Part shown: in pieces, positions 1 to 9,187 of the stretch
How positions within the stretch are numbered: position 1 is the first letter of the stretch
Layout of the letters: each line of letters opens with the position of its first letter
Assembly: GCF_014873945.1 (NCBI RefSeq)
Contig: NZ_JADBEC010000001.1
Coordinates: 3,985,001 to 4,049,000, forward strand
Length of the DNA stretch: 64,000 bases
Direction: 5' to 3'
Source of the DNA: Rhizobium viscosum
GTDB taxonomy: Bacteria > Pseudomonadota > Alphaproteobacteria > Rhizobiales > Rhizobiaceae
Position numbers and translations under genes: made by a program
Notes under the pieces: generated by a model
The model's database searches: none
Seen by the model: only the letters and a program-made list of their open reading frames with translations
What the model was told of the DNA's origin: nothing

Positions 1-1
1 T

Positions 2-463
2 TTCGATAAGGCCCGGAGCGGCTCCCTGCTTTTTAGGGAGTTTCCGTCGGTTCTGCCGGACAATCTGTCCGATCAGATGTTCATCAGGCAACTAGTGGAT
101 ATCGATGATGTCGCGGCGGATAACATCGAGTTTCACACCAAGTTCACCACCAGACGTCTGCACTTTCGCGATAATTTGGAGCGGCTCAACCAAGACGGAG
201 ATATCACTCAATCTGATATCGACGATTTGGAGGAGGAAGCTAGCATTATGTGGGAAGGCAAGTTCCTCCAAACTTATTCGGGCCAACAGGCCGCCGTCGA
301 CGAGAGGGTATCTGCCCGTGCGATTCTCGGGGACTTGCGGCTGAGAAAGCTCACGCTGGCTTCGCAGGAGCTTCCGCTATCCATGAGCAATGGCGGATTC
401 TACGATCTTTCTGATCGTCCGGTGATCGGCTGGTTGAGTAACTGGAAAGATCGCTACAAGTGA
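2..463 (+). CDS. ABC-3C system C-terminal component, 5' truncated by window edge
   Basis: The reading frame is open from base 2, so the gene begins upstream and only the last 153 residues are seen. The visible part is a helical, acidic domain (FIRQLVDI near its start, then alternating charged helices) resembling the C-terminal domain of ABC-three-component systems, in which this protein carries a variable N-terminal effector. It ends in a GTGA overlap with the middle component and lies two genes before the ABC-type ATPase, the classic ABC-3C order. The effector domain, which would define the mode of action, is outside the window. GC is visibly lower than in the genes to the right. Family assignment rests mainly on gene order and partners; the domain match is by eye. 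Confidence 0.72.
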   Translation, partial: FDKARSGSLLFREFPSVLPDNLSDQMFIRQLVDIDDVAADNIEFHTKFTTRRLHFRDNLERLNQDGDITQSDIDDLEEEASIMWEGKFLQTYSGQQAAVDERVSARAILGDLRLRKLTLASQELPLSMSNGGFYDLSDRPVIGWLSNWKDRYK

Positions 464-906
464 AGTTTAGCTCATATTACAATAACCTTGGGATCAATGC
501 GTTCGCTATCGCTTCTGTGTTGAAAGAGGCTGGATTTCTAACGCTTCCCAAAGTCGCTTTGATCTTGCCCGTTGTTGCACATCGCGAGACGGTGAAAAAG
601 CTTGCTGACCGCAGATTTCGTTTCGTCAGCTTTGAGCAGTATCTAATCGATAACATTGAATATTTCTACAATTTCAATGAGCGATACTCGGCATCGTTGA
701 CGCCTATGGTGAATGCTCTTCAACTCTTGTGTGAAATTGGTGTCGTTCAACTAAAAGATAATGGGGCGGTGGCCGCGTCTACCTTACCCTTCGATGCCTC
801 CATGGGCAAACGCGCCGAGCGCGTCCAGCGTGCGTCAGCCAACATAGCTGCGTTGGTCTCGGGCAATGCTGAAGTTTTCTACCTCAATGCGAGGATCGAG
901 CTGTGA
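460..906 (+). CDS. ABC-3C system middle component
   Basis: This 148-residue protein starts at a GTG that overlaps the previous stop (GTGA) and ends in another GTGA overlap with the ATPase gene, so the three genes are translationally coupled. It has no catalytic motif and no membrane segment. It starts with YYNNLGINAFAIASVL, typical of the small helical middle components that bridge the ABC ATPase and the effector protein in ABC-3C conflict systems. Length and position fit that family (usually 130-170 residues). The function is known only by genomic association: an adaptor in a suspected anti-phage or anti-plasmid complex. Confidence 0.75.
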   Translation: MKFSSYYNNLGINAFAIASVLKEAGFLTLPKVALILPVVAHRETVKKLADRRFRFVSFEQYLIDNIEYFYNFNERYSASLTPMVNALQLLCEIGVVQLKDNGAVAASTLPFDASMGKRAERVQRASANIAALVSGNAEVFYLNARIEL

Positions 907-2762
907 AATTCCATATCGAAAGCCTGCAACTCTGGCTGAAGACCGAACAGAGACGGTCCGTTACTTTCTTGCCGAACAAGGTCAACGTGATTACCGGCGA
1001 AAGTCACACCGGTAAGACGGCGATCTTGGACATTGTCGATTACTGCATGTTCGCGAGTAACCATCGGATTTCTGAGAGCATTATCAATGAAAATGTCGCC
1101 TGGTACGGGCTGCGCATACATGTGAACGATAAAATCTACGTGCTTGCGAGACGCGCGCCGATGGGGACGGCACCGTCGCCCGATTATTATTTCTCCTCAA
1201 CGGGAGAGGTGCCAAACTCGGCGCCAAGCCCAAATATCAGCGAGAGCGTCTTGAAGAAGCTATTGAGCGCTGATTTCGGCATCGACCAAGACGTAAAAAT
1301 ACCCTTTGGTGGGCGAACTCTGCAGGCCAATTCGAGAGTGTCCCTCCGGTATTTCCTGCTCTTCAACACCATCTCGCAAGACATCATCACGCATAGCGAC
1401 CAGTTCTTCGACAAGCAGAATCAGGCCCGCTACCAAGAGGCGTTACCCCGCATATTCGATATCGCTGTGGGCATCGACACAGTCGAGAACATCCTGAAGC
1501 GGGAGAAGCGCGGAGAGTTGGAGCGAAACCTTGCCCGCCAGCAAAAGCTGTCGGCGAGAACGGAGGAGAAGCGCGAGCAGTTTAACGCTCAGCTGGCCGA
1601 AACCGTCGCACGGGCAAAAGGATACGGGCTCGTTGCCGAGAACACCGATGCTGATACTTCAGTCACCGCGTTGAGGCAAATGGTGGCAGAGCGGGAAAGT
1701 GGTCCCGACCTGCACGTGTCTGCGAAATATGAAGAAATTTCCTCACAGATATACCGCGTTTCTCGGAAGATCAGGGGGCTCCGCAGGTTCTCGTCGGAAT
1801 ATGTGAACCACAAGGCGACCCTTAAGGAAACAGCAGACAGCCTCCAGCCTGTTGAATATCTGATGAGGAATTTTGAGGAGACGGTTCGGACATCCGTGTT
1901 TGACGACATTCTCAAAAACCTTTCCCAAGGCCTACAGGAGATCAAGGACGCCACTGCTCGAAAGACGCCGCTAGACAGCAACATTTCCGAAATCATCAAA
2001 GATCTGGAATCTCAGCGCGAGAAGCTCGAAAAGGACCTTCAAGCCTTGCCTGCCGAAATGGAAGGTTTCGAAAACGACAAAGATAAGTACATCTTCATCG
2101 GCGAGACTAAGGCCAAGCTTGAGCTGTATAGCGATCCACAGTCAGACAAGGCTCCAGACAACAGCGAGTTGATCGCAAACTTGGAAGCTCAAATCGAAGA
2201 CCTTACGGTATCACCTGTCGAGGACCGAAAAGAGCTTTTTACCAGAGCGTTGGATGAGGCGATCCAGGAATACATCACACTGACGAAGGCAGCGCTCGGC
2301 AACTATGGCGATTATCGTTCCGCCTTTAACTATTCGGAAAAGAAGCTCCATCTGCGCAAGCCTAAGACCGCTTCGACCGAAAACGTCGGCAGCAGTTCCA
2401 ATCACATGTTCCTTCACCTCTTCCTGTTCCTGGGCCTGCATGAATTGATAATGCGGAACGACGGCATTCACGTGGCTCCGTTCCTGATAATCGATCAGTT
2501 CTCCAGGCCATACTGGGGCGAGGATGACCAGGAGGACGAGGAGAGTGAGAAGGATGTCGACGAGAGCGACGTCGCGAAGGTGAAGTTGGCACTGGGGCTT
2601 TTGGACCAGTTCATCACCACGGCAAATGAAATGGGTAAAGAGTTCCAGATGATTGTTTTTGAGCACATCAATCCGCGATATTGGGATGGGCTCAAAAACG
2701 TGCACCTAGTTGAAATTTTCCGAGATGGAAACGCACTAATCCCGGTTTCCAGGCTAGGCTAG
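903..2762 (+). CDS. DUF3732-type ABC ATPase of an ABC-3C system
   Basis: A 619-residue SMC/RecN-like ATPase. Residues 32-39 are a Walker A motif (GESHTGKT). Residues ~190-420 are a long charged coiled coil. LIIDQ at 528-532 is the Walker B strand, and MIVFEH near 587 fits the H-loop position. A strongly acidic insert (residues ~539-556) follows Walker B and is unusual. The family (DUF3732) is the nucleotide-driven sensor/engine of ABC-3C biological conflict systems, presumably acting on nucleic acid or nucleoprotein in the cytoplasm. The GTG start at 903 overlaps the middle-component stop. The gene ends the operon; nothing follows in the same direction. No recognisable terminator was seen in the 145 bases downstream. 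Confidence 0.85.
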   Translation: MKFHIESLQLWLKTEQRRSVTFLPNKVNVITGESHTGKTAILDIVDYCMFASNHRISESIINENVAWYGLRIHVNDKIYVLARRAPMGTAPSPDYYFSSTGEVPNSAPSPNISESVLKKLLSADFGIDQDVKIPFGGRTLQANSRVSLRYFLLFNTISQDIITHSDQFFDKQNQARYQEALPRIFDIAVGIDTVENILKREKRGELERNLARQQKLSARTEEKREQFNAQLAETVARAKGYGLVAENTDADTSVTALRQMVAERESGPDLHVSAKYEEISSQIYRVSRKIRGLRRFSSEYVNHKATLKETADSLQPVEYLMRNFEETVRTSVFDDILKNLSQGLQEIKDATARKTPLDSNISEIIKDLESQREKLEKDLQALPAEMEGFENDKDKYIFIGETKAKLELYSDPQSDKAPDNSELIANLEAQIEDLTVSPVEDRKELFTRALDEAIQEYITLTKAALGNYGDYRSAFNYSEKKLHLRKPKTASTENVGSSSNHMFLHLFLFLGLHELIMRNDGIHVAPFLIIDQFSRPYWGEDDQEDEESEKDVDESDVAKVKLALGLLDQFITTANEMGKEFQMIVFEHINPRYWDGLKNVHLVEIFRDGNALIPVSRLG

Positions 2763-2907
2763 AGTGTTTCGGGCGCGAACACTTTGCCAATGTCCGCAAT
2801 TGATCTGAAACCGCCATATCAGCAATCTGTTTTGGTGGTCGTTTTTGATGAGACCGGCGCTGCCGTTTCGATCTCAACGAGGTGGGGAGCGGTAACGCCA
2901 CCCCCCG

Positions 2908-4614
2908 TCACATCTCCGGCAGGCCAGCCTTTCGGAAGCCGTCGACAAAGTGGTCTCGTACGGATGCATCGCGCAGCGGCTGGGAGCTCAGCCAATGGCC
3001 GATCGTGAAATGAGGGTGGGCGATCAGGAACAATTCTGCTTCTCGCAGCGCCTCGTCATGCTGGCCCAACTGCGCAAGCGTGGCCGCCAGGAATTTGCGT
3101 GAGTTGGTGCGATACGTGTCTTCCCTGCGCAGGGTAGCGGCTGCGGCCTCGTAGTCACGCGCGGCGTATTGCGCCTGCCCAAGATGACAAAGATACCAGC
3201 AGGCGGGACGGGGATTGAGCCGCAGAGCTCTATCGATCTGCGCCAGGCCGTCGTCAACCCTGCCGTCCAGCACGGAAATGTCCGACATGGCGGCCCAGGT
3301 GTCGGCGTGGTTGGGGTCCAGCTCCAGGGCCTTGGCGAAGGCGGCCTCGGATTCCTCCCATCGCCGCTCGTAAGCCAGAATGGTCCCCAGAACGTAACGG
3401 CAGCCGGCATCGTTGGGATCGAGCTCGACCGCCTTCTGCGCCGATGTCGTCGCCATCTCCCGGTTGGGATCTTCGGGCTCGCCGAAATGAGTCCAGGCCA
3501 GCCAGCGGTTATAGGCGAGCAGACCGAGTGCCTCGGCATATGATGGCTCGAGCTTGAGCGCGCGCTGGAGCAGCATATAGGCCTCACGCTCGGTTTGCGG
3601 CGATTCTTCCGTCAGGAGGCGGGCGCGCACACACAGGTCGTAGGCCTCAAAGTTCTTCGGCCGATTGCGCTGCGGCGAGATGGTCAGCCGGCCGACGAGG
3701 GCTTCGACGATCTTGGCGTTGACTTCATCCTGCAGTTCGAAAACATCTTCCACCGTCCGGTCGAATCTCTCGGCCCACAAGTGCCCGCCGTCAAGCGCGT
3801 CGACCAGTTGGGCGTTGATGCGGACACGGCCCGTTGCGCGTCTGGCGCTCCCCTCCAGGACGTAGCGGACGCCGAGTTCCTGGGCGACCAGCTTCACGTT
3901 GACCGGCTTGCCCCTGTAGCCGTAGACGGAATTGCGCGCGATGACGAACAGGCCAGCCGTACGGGAAAGGTCGGTGATCAGGTCTTCAGTCAGGCCGTCG
4001 ACGAAAGGCGCATCCGCTTCATCCCCACTCATGTTCGTGAACGGCAATACGGCGATCGAGGGACAGTCGGGCAGGGGCAATATGCTCTGCAGCGCATCCG
4101 GCCAATGCCACACGTGGACCGGGCGGGTCAGGTTCTTCAGGTAGCGTTCGCCTGCATCGAAGAAGCGGTCGTCGATCTTGCCGAGGATCTCGCCGTGAAC
4201 GCCGCCTGAAATGCAGATGCCTCCCGGCGCGGCCAGTCTCTCGAGGCGCGCCGCGACATTGACCCCGTCGCCGAGGACGTCTGACCCCTCGTCAATGACA
4301 TCTCCGAGATTGACGCCTATACGCAAAAGCAGGCGCCGGTCTCCGGAAGCCTCGACAGCAGCAGTAGCCCGTTGCATTTCCAACGCTGCTTCGACCGCGT
4401 CCACCGCGCTGCCGAATTCGATCAGGAAGCCGTCGCCCATGACCTTGAAGATGCGACCTTTGTGGCGCATCACAGCCGGCTCGATGGTGCCGGAACGGAG
4501 TTCCCTGAGGCTCTCCAGCGTTGCGACTTCATCTGCCTCCATCAGGCGTGAATATCCCACCACATCGGCAACGACGATGGCGGCAAGGCGACGATGAAGA
4601 GATTGATCCGTCAT
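2908..4614 (-). CDS. Class III adenylate/guanylate cyclase with FlgO-like and TPR regions
   Basis: A 568-residue three-part protein. Residues 1-180 form a class III nucleotide cyclase domain: VADVVGYSRLM carries the first metal-binding Asp (D17) and KVMGDGFLIEF the second (D61). Residues ~188-330 are the FlgO/TolB-like module (IAVLPFTNMSGDE, then LTEDLITDLSR). The rest is a set of tetratricopeptide repeats containing ELDPN-type repeats. Expanded families of such cyclases are typical of rhizobia; they make cAMP in response to unknown inputs, probably sensed through the TPR part. No membrane segment is seen, so it is predicted cytosolic. The start is the ATG at 4614; no strong ribosome binding site is visible. 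The same FlgO-TPR architecture recurs at 47356 and 57799 with a DNA-binding domain in place of the cyclase. Confidence 0.88.
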   Translation of the reverse strand: MTDQSLHRRLAAIVVADVVGYSRLMEADEVATLESLRELRSGTIEPAVMRHKGRIFKVMGDGFLIEFGSAVDAVEAALEMQRATAAVEASGDRRLLLRIGVNLGDVIDEGSDVLGDGVNVAARLERLAAPGGICISGGVHGEILGKIDDRFFDAGERYLKNLTRPVHVWHWPDALQSILPLPDCPSIAVLPFTNMSGDEADAPFVDGLTEDLITDLSRTAGLFVIARNSVYGYRGKPVNVKLVAQELGVRYVLEGSARRATGRVRINAQLVDALDGGHLWAERFDRTVEDVFELQDEVNAKIVEALVGRLTISPQRNRPKNFEAYDLCVRARLLTEESPQTEREAYMLLQRALKLEPSYAEALGLLAYNRWLAWTHFGEPEDPNREMATTSAQKAVELDPNDAGCRYVLGTILAYERRWEESEAAFAKALELDPNHADTWAAMSDISVLDGRVDDGLAQIDRALRLNPRPACWYLCHLGQAQYAARDYEAAAATLRREDTYRTNSRKFLAATLAQLGQHDEALREAELFLIAHPHFTIGHWLSSQPLRDASVRDHFVDGFRKAGLPEM

Positions 4615-4824
4615 GTGAGGACAAGCCTGATGACCAAATTAGCAAGTTATGGTTCAACCGCGGGTGAGTCAACAAGAGGTAACGCCGAGGCGATCTCCAC
4701 CTCCATCGAGCCGTCATCCTTCCTTGTGACCGACGGCGACAAGGCCGCCAGTGAGCCGTACGGCAGCCAGCGTCTTTCTCGCAATAATCAGTTGCTTCGC
4801 TCCCGATCACAGACCTGCCGCGCT

Positions 4825-5334
4825 TCAGGTGAGTTTAGCGAGGATATCGTCGACGACATTTGGGACGGTATTCGCCGTATCGATATTATTGCCGACAGGA
4901 AGATATTCGCGGCTACGATGGTAGCGGAGTACCAGGGCTCGCTCGGCCGGCTCGAAGCCCGGCTCATTCGGCCGCCCATCCAGTCGTCGGTTCAACGTCT
5001 CGACGTCGATGTCGAGCACGAAAACCTTATCGAACAGGTCCAGGAATTTGTGGAAGTTGCGCGAACCGCCACAAAAGAACGTGGCAGGATGGGTGGTGTC
5101 GGCAGCAATAGCTCGGACCTTGTCGACAGGCCAGATCCAGTGAGCGTATCCCCAGGCGATGCGGTCTGCCCCTTCGGGTGGTCCTGCGAGCGCCTGGCCT
5201 GTCTCGGGATCGCCGACATAGGCCAAAACGCGGTCACCATGGACGACATGGTAGCCCCGCCGCTCCAGTTCGGTAGCGACAGACGTCTTTCCAGTCCCCG
5301 AGCCGCCTTCGATTAGATAGTTCCTGATGCCCAT
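4825..5334 (-). CDS. Small P-loop nucleotide kinase-like ATPase
   Basis: A 169-residue protein with a Walker A motif at residues 10-17 (GGSGTGKT) followed by GYHVVHGD, a lid-like basic stretch (VETLNRRLDGRP) and short kinase-like spacing, as in uncharacterised AAA_18/adenylate-kinase-like proteins. It probably phosphorylates a small metabolite or nucleoside, but the substrate is unknown. It is divergent from the chloramphenicol-phosphotransferase-like gene at 5516, another small P-loop kinase. The ATG at 5334 is chosen because the motif begins nine codons later, as in the family. Confidence 0.7.
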   Translation of the reverse strand: MGIRNYLIEGGSGTGKTSVATELERRGYHVVHGDRVLAYVGDPETGQALAGPPEGADRIAWGYAHWIWPVDKVRAIAADTTHPATFFCGGSRNFHKFLDLFDKVFVLDIDVETLNRRLDGRPNEPGFEPAERALVLRYHRSREYLPVGNNIDTANTVPNVVDDILAKLT

Positions 5335-5515
5335 GGGCCGCTTTTATCACGGCCTTCAATACGGTGAGAAGACACTCTGCCTGGGTGGAGAACGGACAGT
5401 CTGCTAGTAGACGAAAATCACGACAAACCGCCCCTAAGGACAAGCTGTCGCAAATATTGCCACTGGCCCGACGACCCGGTACGGTCCGCGCTTCCCGTTA
5501 ACTTCGCGGATTTTC

Positions 5516-6028
5516 ATGCAACCTGGTCGAATTATCATTCTAAACGGCACTTCCAGCGCCGGGAAGTCTACGCTCGCAAAAGCGCTCCGCACCGCGATTG
5601 GAGAGCCGTTTTGCTATTATGCTTCGGATCAACTCGCCGATGCCGGCTTTCGAGCTGACAGGCGGCTTGCGCCGCCGGACGAGAGGGCGAGGTTCTTCGA
5701 CGGGTTCCACCGGTCGATCGCTGCATTTGCCGGAGCAGGCAACGACCTGCTCGTCGAGCATATTGTTGAGGAAACCGTGTGGTGGAGCCAGCTGCAAACG
5801 ATCCTGGAACCCTTCGATGTCTTCTGGGTCGGAGTTCATGCTCCCCTGGCCGAGATCGAAAGGCGCGAGAGAGAACGAGGCAATCGCTCCATCGGCGAAG
5901 CAGCATATCACCTGAAGACCCATGACTACTGCAGCTACGACATTGAGGTGGACACTGCCTTGCCGCAAGAGGGCGTTCTGTCCGCCATCATCGAAGCCTG
6001 GCGCAACCGTTCCACCGCAATTCGCTAG
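5516..6028 (+). CDS. Chloramphenicol phosphotransferase-like (CPT) kinase
   Basis: A 170-residue CPT-family protein. The P-loop GTSSAGKS is at residues 11-18, and the ASDQLADAGF segment places an Asp at position 38, matching the catalytic base of Streptomyces CPT (Asp37). VFWVGVHAPLAEIERRE is the typical base-binding/lid stretch. In Streptomyces the enzyme phosphorylates chloramphenicol; most proteobacterial homologues are of unknown substrate. No antibiotic biosynthesis gene is nearby, so a generic small-molecule kinase or mild resistance role is inferred. The start ATG is the first in frame. Confidence 0.8.
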   Translation: MQPGRIIILNGTSSAGKSTLAKALRTAIGEPFCYYASDQLADAGFRADRRLAPPDERARFFDGFHRSIAAFAGAGNDLLVEHIVEETVWWSQLQTILEPFDVFWVGVHAPLAEIERRERERGNRSIGEAAYHLKTHDYCSYDIEVDTALPQEGVLSAIIEAWRNRSTAIR

Positions 6029-6210
6029 CAACGGCCGCCATAAGCGCGTCGCTGGCGGCCCTCTCAGTTCGGCTCCCGGATCGCGTCGCGCCTTACTCAA
6101 GATGAAATCGCCCATCGCGGTGGCGTGTAGGCGAGGGGCCTCCTACACGGCCATAGGATGGGGCGGCGCCGAGGTTCGCCGCGGCCGCCTCAAACGGCAA
6201 GCCTTCAGAC

Positions 6211-7164
6211 TTACATCTCCTGTTCCCAGAAGCCGCGGGTGTTCACGTTAGCGGCGTCGGCAAGGGCTTCCAGCTCCGCGATGTCGTCGCTGGTGAGCGT
6301 GATGCTGCTTGCGCGGACCAGACCGTCGATATAGCGGGGCTTGGTGACGCCGATGATCGGCGTTGTGCCCTTGGCGATGGCCCAGGCTGTCGCGACATCG
6401 GGCGCTGCTGCATCCTGGCTTTGGCCGATCGCGGTGAGCTTGTCCGTCAGGGCCTTCAGCTGGGGCAGCATGCCATTGTAAGTCTTCGCCCGGCTGCTGC
6501 CTTGCGGCAGCGGATTCTCCAGGCTGTACTTGCCGGTCAAGGCGCCCTGTTCGAGCACCATATAGGCGAAGAAGGAGATGCCCTGGTTGCGGCAGTGGTC
6601 CAGGATGCCGGCGTGCTCGGAGCTGCGGTAAAGGAGGCTGTAGTGGTTCTGGACGGCTTCGACCCGGAACCCGGCTTCGCCCAGGATCTGGTCGGCGAGC
6701 TTGATTTCGCTCAGGTTGTGGTTCGAGACGCCGACATGTCTGACTTTGCCGCTCTTCAGCAACGGGATCAGGTGCGGCGTCCACCGCGCCACATCGGCGG
6801 GATTGTGTATCCAGTAGAGGTCGATGTAGTCGGTGCCGAGGTTGGTCAGGCTCTGCTCCAGCATGTCGCCCACCGGATCGTCGCCGGGTCCCGCGATCCG
6901 CGGGTTGAACTTCGTGGAGAGCTGGTAGTCGCTGCGGGCGTAACGCTTGAGAACCTCGCCGAGTACGGTCTCCGAACGGCCCATGCCGTAGACAATGGCG
7001 GTGTCCCACAGGGTGAACCCGGCTGCATGCGCCTTGTCGGCGATCTCTTCCAGGCCAGCCCGGGTGAGGGGGCTGCCGAAATAGCCGTTGCCGGTTTCGC
7101 CGCTGTCGCCCCACGCCCAGGTTCCCAGTGCGATGGTGGGGGTCTTTAGATTATCCGATGTCAT
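6211..7164 (-). CDS. Aldo/keto reductase
   Basis: A 317-residue NADPH-dependent aldo/keto reductase. The catalytic tetrad is visible: D54 and Y59 (WDTAIVYGMG), K85 (STKFNP) and H120 (LYWIHNP), followed by the family motifs KVRHVGVSN and the VTKPRY cofactor loop. It would reduce aldehydes or ketones in the cytosol. The frame stays open far upstream, but those residues are the antisense of the AraC gene at 7324; the ATG at 7164 gives the normal N-terminus. It is divergent from that AraC regulator, which probably controls it. Confidence 0.92.
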   Translation of the reverse strand: MTSDNLKTPTIALGTWAWGDSGETGNGYFGSPLTRAGLEEIADKAHAAGFTLWDTAIVYGMGRSETVLGEVLKRYARSDYQLSTKFNPRIAGPGDDPVGDMLEQSLTNLGTDYIDLYWIHNPADVARWTPHLIPLLKSGKVRHVGVSNHNLSEIKLADQILGEAGFRVEAVQNHYSLLYRSSEHAGILDHCRNQGISFFAYMVLEQGALTGKYSLENPLPQGSSRAKTYNGMLPQLKALTDKLTAIGQSQDAAAPDVATAWAIAKGTTPIIGVTKPRYIDGLVRASSITLTSDDIAELEALADAANVNTRGFWEQEM

Positions 7165-7323
7165 GTTTGCTCCATTCCTGTTCTGCGGCCGGTTTGCCGT
7201 GATCGGCGCCGTCGCCACTATGATGCGCGACGCCGCCGGGCCGTTAGCCCGATGCGCCGGGATTTCTGCCTGATCCTCCGGAAGCGGCGCGCAGCCGCCT
7301 TGCCGCCCTCCCGCACGCATGCG

Positions 7324-8235
7324 ATGGTCCCCTCCATGGAAAAGCTGACCGAAATCGCTGCTATCATTGCCCGGCACGTGTCGAAGGATGGCTTCCAGGC
7401 CACCCCTATCGAGCGTGTGACACTTGTTCGATCCTCCACGGTGACGATGCCGATGCCGAATGTCTACCGGCCGCAACTGTGCCTCGTCGTGCAGGGGCGC
7501 AAGGAGGTCACGTTGGGCGACTGCGTGTTCAGATATGCGCCGGGGCGTTATGGCGTCGTGACCTACGACCTGCCGGCGACAGGCCATGTGGTCGAGGCGA
7601 CGCCCGACAGGCCCTATCTCTGCCTGTATCTCGATTTCGATCCGGTCATGCTGGGGGACCTGGCGTCGCGCGTGCCGCCGCCGCCAGGAGCGGCATCTGT
7701 GCCCATAGGCAAGACGGTGTCCGATGCCGGCGCCGGCCTGCTCGACGCAGCACAGCGCCTGGTGCGCCTGCTCGACGATCCGGCAGCGCTGCCCGTGCTC
7801 GGGCCGCTTGCCGAGCAGGAGATCCTCTATCATCTGCTCGCCGGCCCCGATGGCGCCAGGATGCGCCACATCACCTCCGGCCAGGGTCGTGTGGCGCAGG
7901 TCGGCCGCGCCATCGCCTGGATCGGCAAGAATTTCCGGGAAAGGTTCAGCATCGAGCGGCTTGCCGCGGAATCAGGCATGAGTCCGTCGAGCCTGCACGA
8001 GCATTTTCGCGCCGTGACGGCGATGACACCGCTGCAATTCCAGAAGCAACTCAGGCTGCAGGACGCGCGCAGCCTGATGCTGGTGCAGGACATGGACGTC
8101 ACGACTGCCGCCTTCCGCGTGGGCTACGAAAGCCCGTCGCAGTTCAGTCGCGAATATCGCCGCCACTTCGGGGAATCGCCGGCGCGCGACATAGCCCGCT
8201 TGCGCGCATCGCCGAGACTGGCAGTGGTGGCTTGA
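7324..8235 (+). CDS. AraC-family regulator with AraC_N domain
   Basis: A protein of about 303 residues with an N-terminal cupin-like AraC_N domain (YRPQLCLVVQGRKEV through LCLYLDFDP) and a C-terminal double helix-turn-helix (FSIERLAAESGMSPSSLHEHF and VGYESPSQFSREYRR). This subfamily usually controls a divergent oxidoreductase, here the aldo/keto reductase at 7164. Two ATGs are possible, 7324 and 7336; neither has a clear ribosome binding site, and the second fits homologues equally well. Confidence 0.88.
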   Translation: MVPSMEKLTEIAAIIARHVSKDGFQATPIERVTLVRSSTVTMPMPNVYRPQLCLVVQGRKEVTLGDCVFRYAPGRYGVVTYDLPATGHVVEATPDRPYLCLYLDFDPVMLGDLASRVPPPPGAASVPIGKTVSDAGAGLLDAAQRLVRLLDDPAALPVLGPLAEQEILYHLLAGPDGARMRHITSGQGRVAQVGRAIAWIGKNFRERFSIERLAAESGMSPSSLHEHFRAVTAMTPLQFQKQLRLQDARSLMLVQDMDVTTAAFRVGYESPSQFSREYRRHFGESPARDIARLRASPRLAVVA

Positions 8236-8413
8236 ATTCGGCTTACAGAGGTCGGCGGATTAAGACGACTTGCATCCGGGCTTTTCGATTGGGCGGCTTT
8301 CGGAAGGAAAGACCTTGTTCTCGATGACCTGTTCACAGGCACGCTGAAGCTCGCCAGGCACCGATGAGCTCCTACCGCTTGCAAAATAGGATCGGTCGAG
8401 CTAATCTCCGGCC

Positions 8414-8430
8414 GCTTGCAAATTGCAAGC
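8414..8430. promoter_or_regulatory. Perfect palindrome upstream of GST
   Basis: GCTTGCAA-A-TTGCAAGC is a perfect 8+1+8 palindrome 20 bases before the GST start. A half copy (GCTTGCAA) lies at 8377-8384. The position fits an operator overlapping the promoter. The cognate regulator is not evident; the AraC gene upstream is the nearest candidate. Confidence 0.6.
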
Positions 8431-8450
8431 AGTGAGGGAGGATTGCGGCA

Positions 8451-9092
8451 ATGATCACCGTGTTCGGCGAGGGACGAGGCTTCCGGGTCGTCTGGCTCCT
8501 GGAAGAGATGGTGCTGCCTTATCGGCTGCGGCCCGTGGACCTGCTTGCCGGCGTCGAGAACGATCCGGAGTTTCTGGCCATCAATCCCGCCGGCTTCATC
8601 CCGGCGATCAAGGATGGCGAGGTCATCATGGTCGAGTCGATCGCGATCATGGAATATGTGATGGCGCGCTATGGCCCGACACCGCTTGCGCCTCAGCCGC
8701 GCGACCCTGTCTTCCCCCTATACCAGCAGTTCCTTCACCTCGGCGAGGCCGGACTTGCGACCTCTATGTATTTCGTCGGCGGCGCGCGCCATATCGCGCC
8801 CGAAGGCGAGCGGAACAACTGGAGTGCCCGCCAGGCGATGAGCGTGTTCGAATCCCGGCTGGGACTGGTGACGCGGCAGCTTGAGCGGACACCCTATGTT
8901 GCCGGCGAGGCGTTCACGGCCGCCGACATTTCGGTGACCTATGCCCTGCTGCAGGCCAGGAGAAACGGAGGCGTCATCTACGGTGCGGTCGAGGATGCTT
9001 ATATCGCGCGCGTCACGGGCCGGGACGGTTACAAACGCGCCATGGACACATGCCAGGATACCAAAGCCTGGGCGGCCGCAAGGGGTGGTTGA
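8451..9092 (+). CDS. Glutathione S-transferase family protein
   Basis: A 213-residue soluble GST. The N-terminal thioredoxin-like half has FLAINPAGFIPAIKDG (cis-Pro, glutathione binding) and MVESIAIMEYV (the Glu/Ser pair holding glutathione). The C-terminal helical half carries FTAADISVTYAL, the N-capping box. It would conjugate or reduce electrophiles. GGGAGGAT precedes the ATG. A palindromic operator candidate sits at 8414-8430. The gene converges on the DoxX-like gene at 9188. Confidence 0.9.
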   Translation: MITVFGEGRGFRVVWLLEEMVLPYRLRPVDLLAGVENDPEFLAINPAGFIPAIKDGEVIMVESIAIMEYVMARYGPTPLAPQPRDPVFPLYQQFLHLGEAGLATSMYFVGGARHIAPEGERNNWSARQAMSVFESRLGLVTRQLERTPYVAGEAFTAADISVTYALLQARRNGGVIYGAVEDAYIARVTGRDGYKRAMDTCQDTKAWAAARGG

Positions 9093-9187
9093 CGCTGGTT
9101 TAAACGGTCGGGGCATCGCCATAAGATTGATGGCGCTGCCCGGCACCTGCGGGGCAGACAAGGGCCCAAAAGCCGACAGCGCCTTAC

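Noticed and set aside
5234..5443. Small frame overlapping the kinase start
   Set aside because: Shadow of the kinase gene on the same strand in another frame.
7165..7869. N-terminal extension of the aldo/keto reductase
   Set aside because: The extra residues are the antisense of the AraC gene and do not fit the family.
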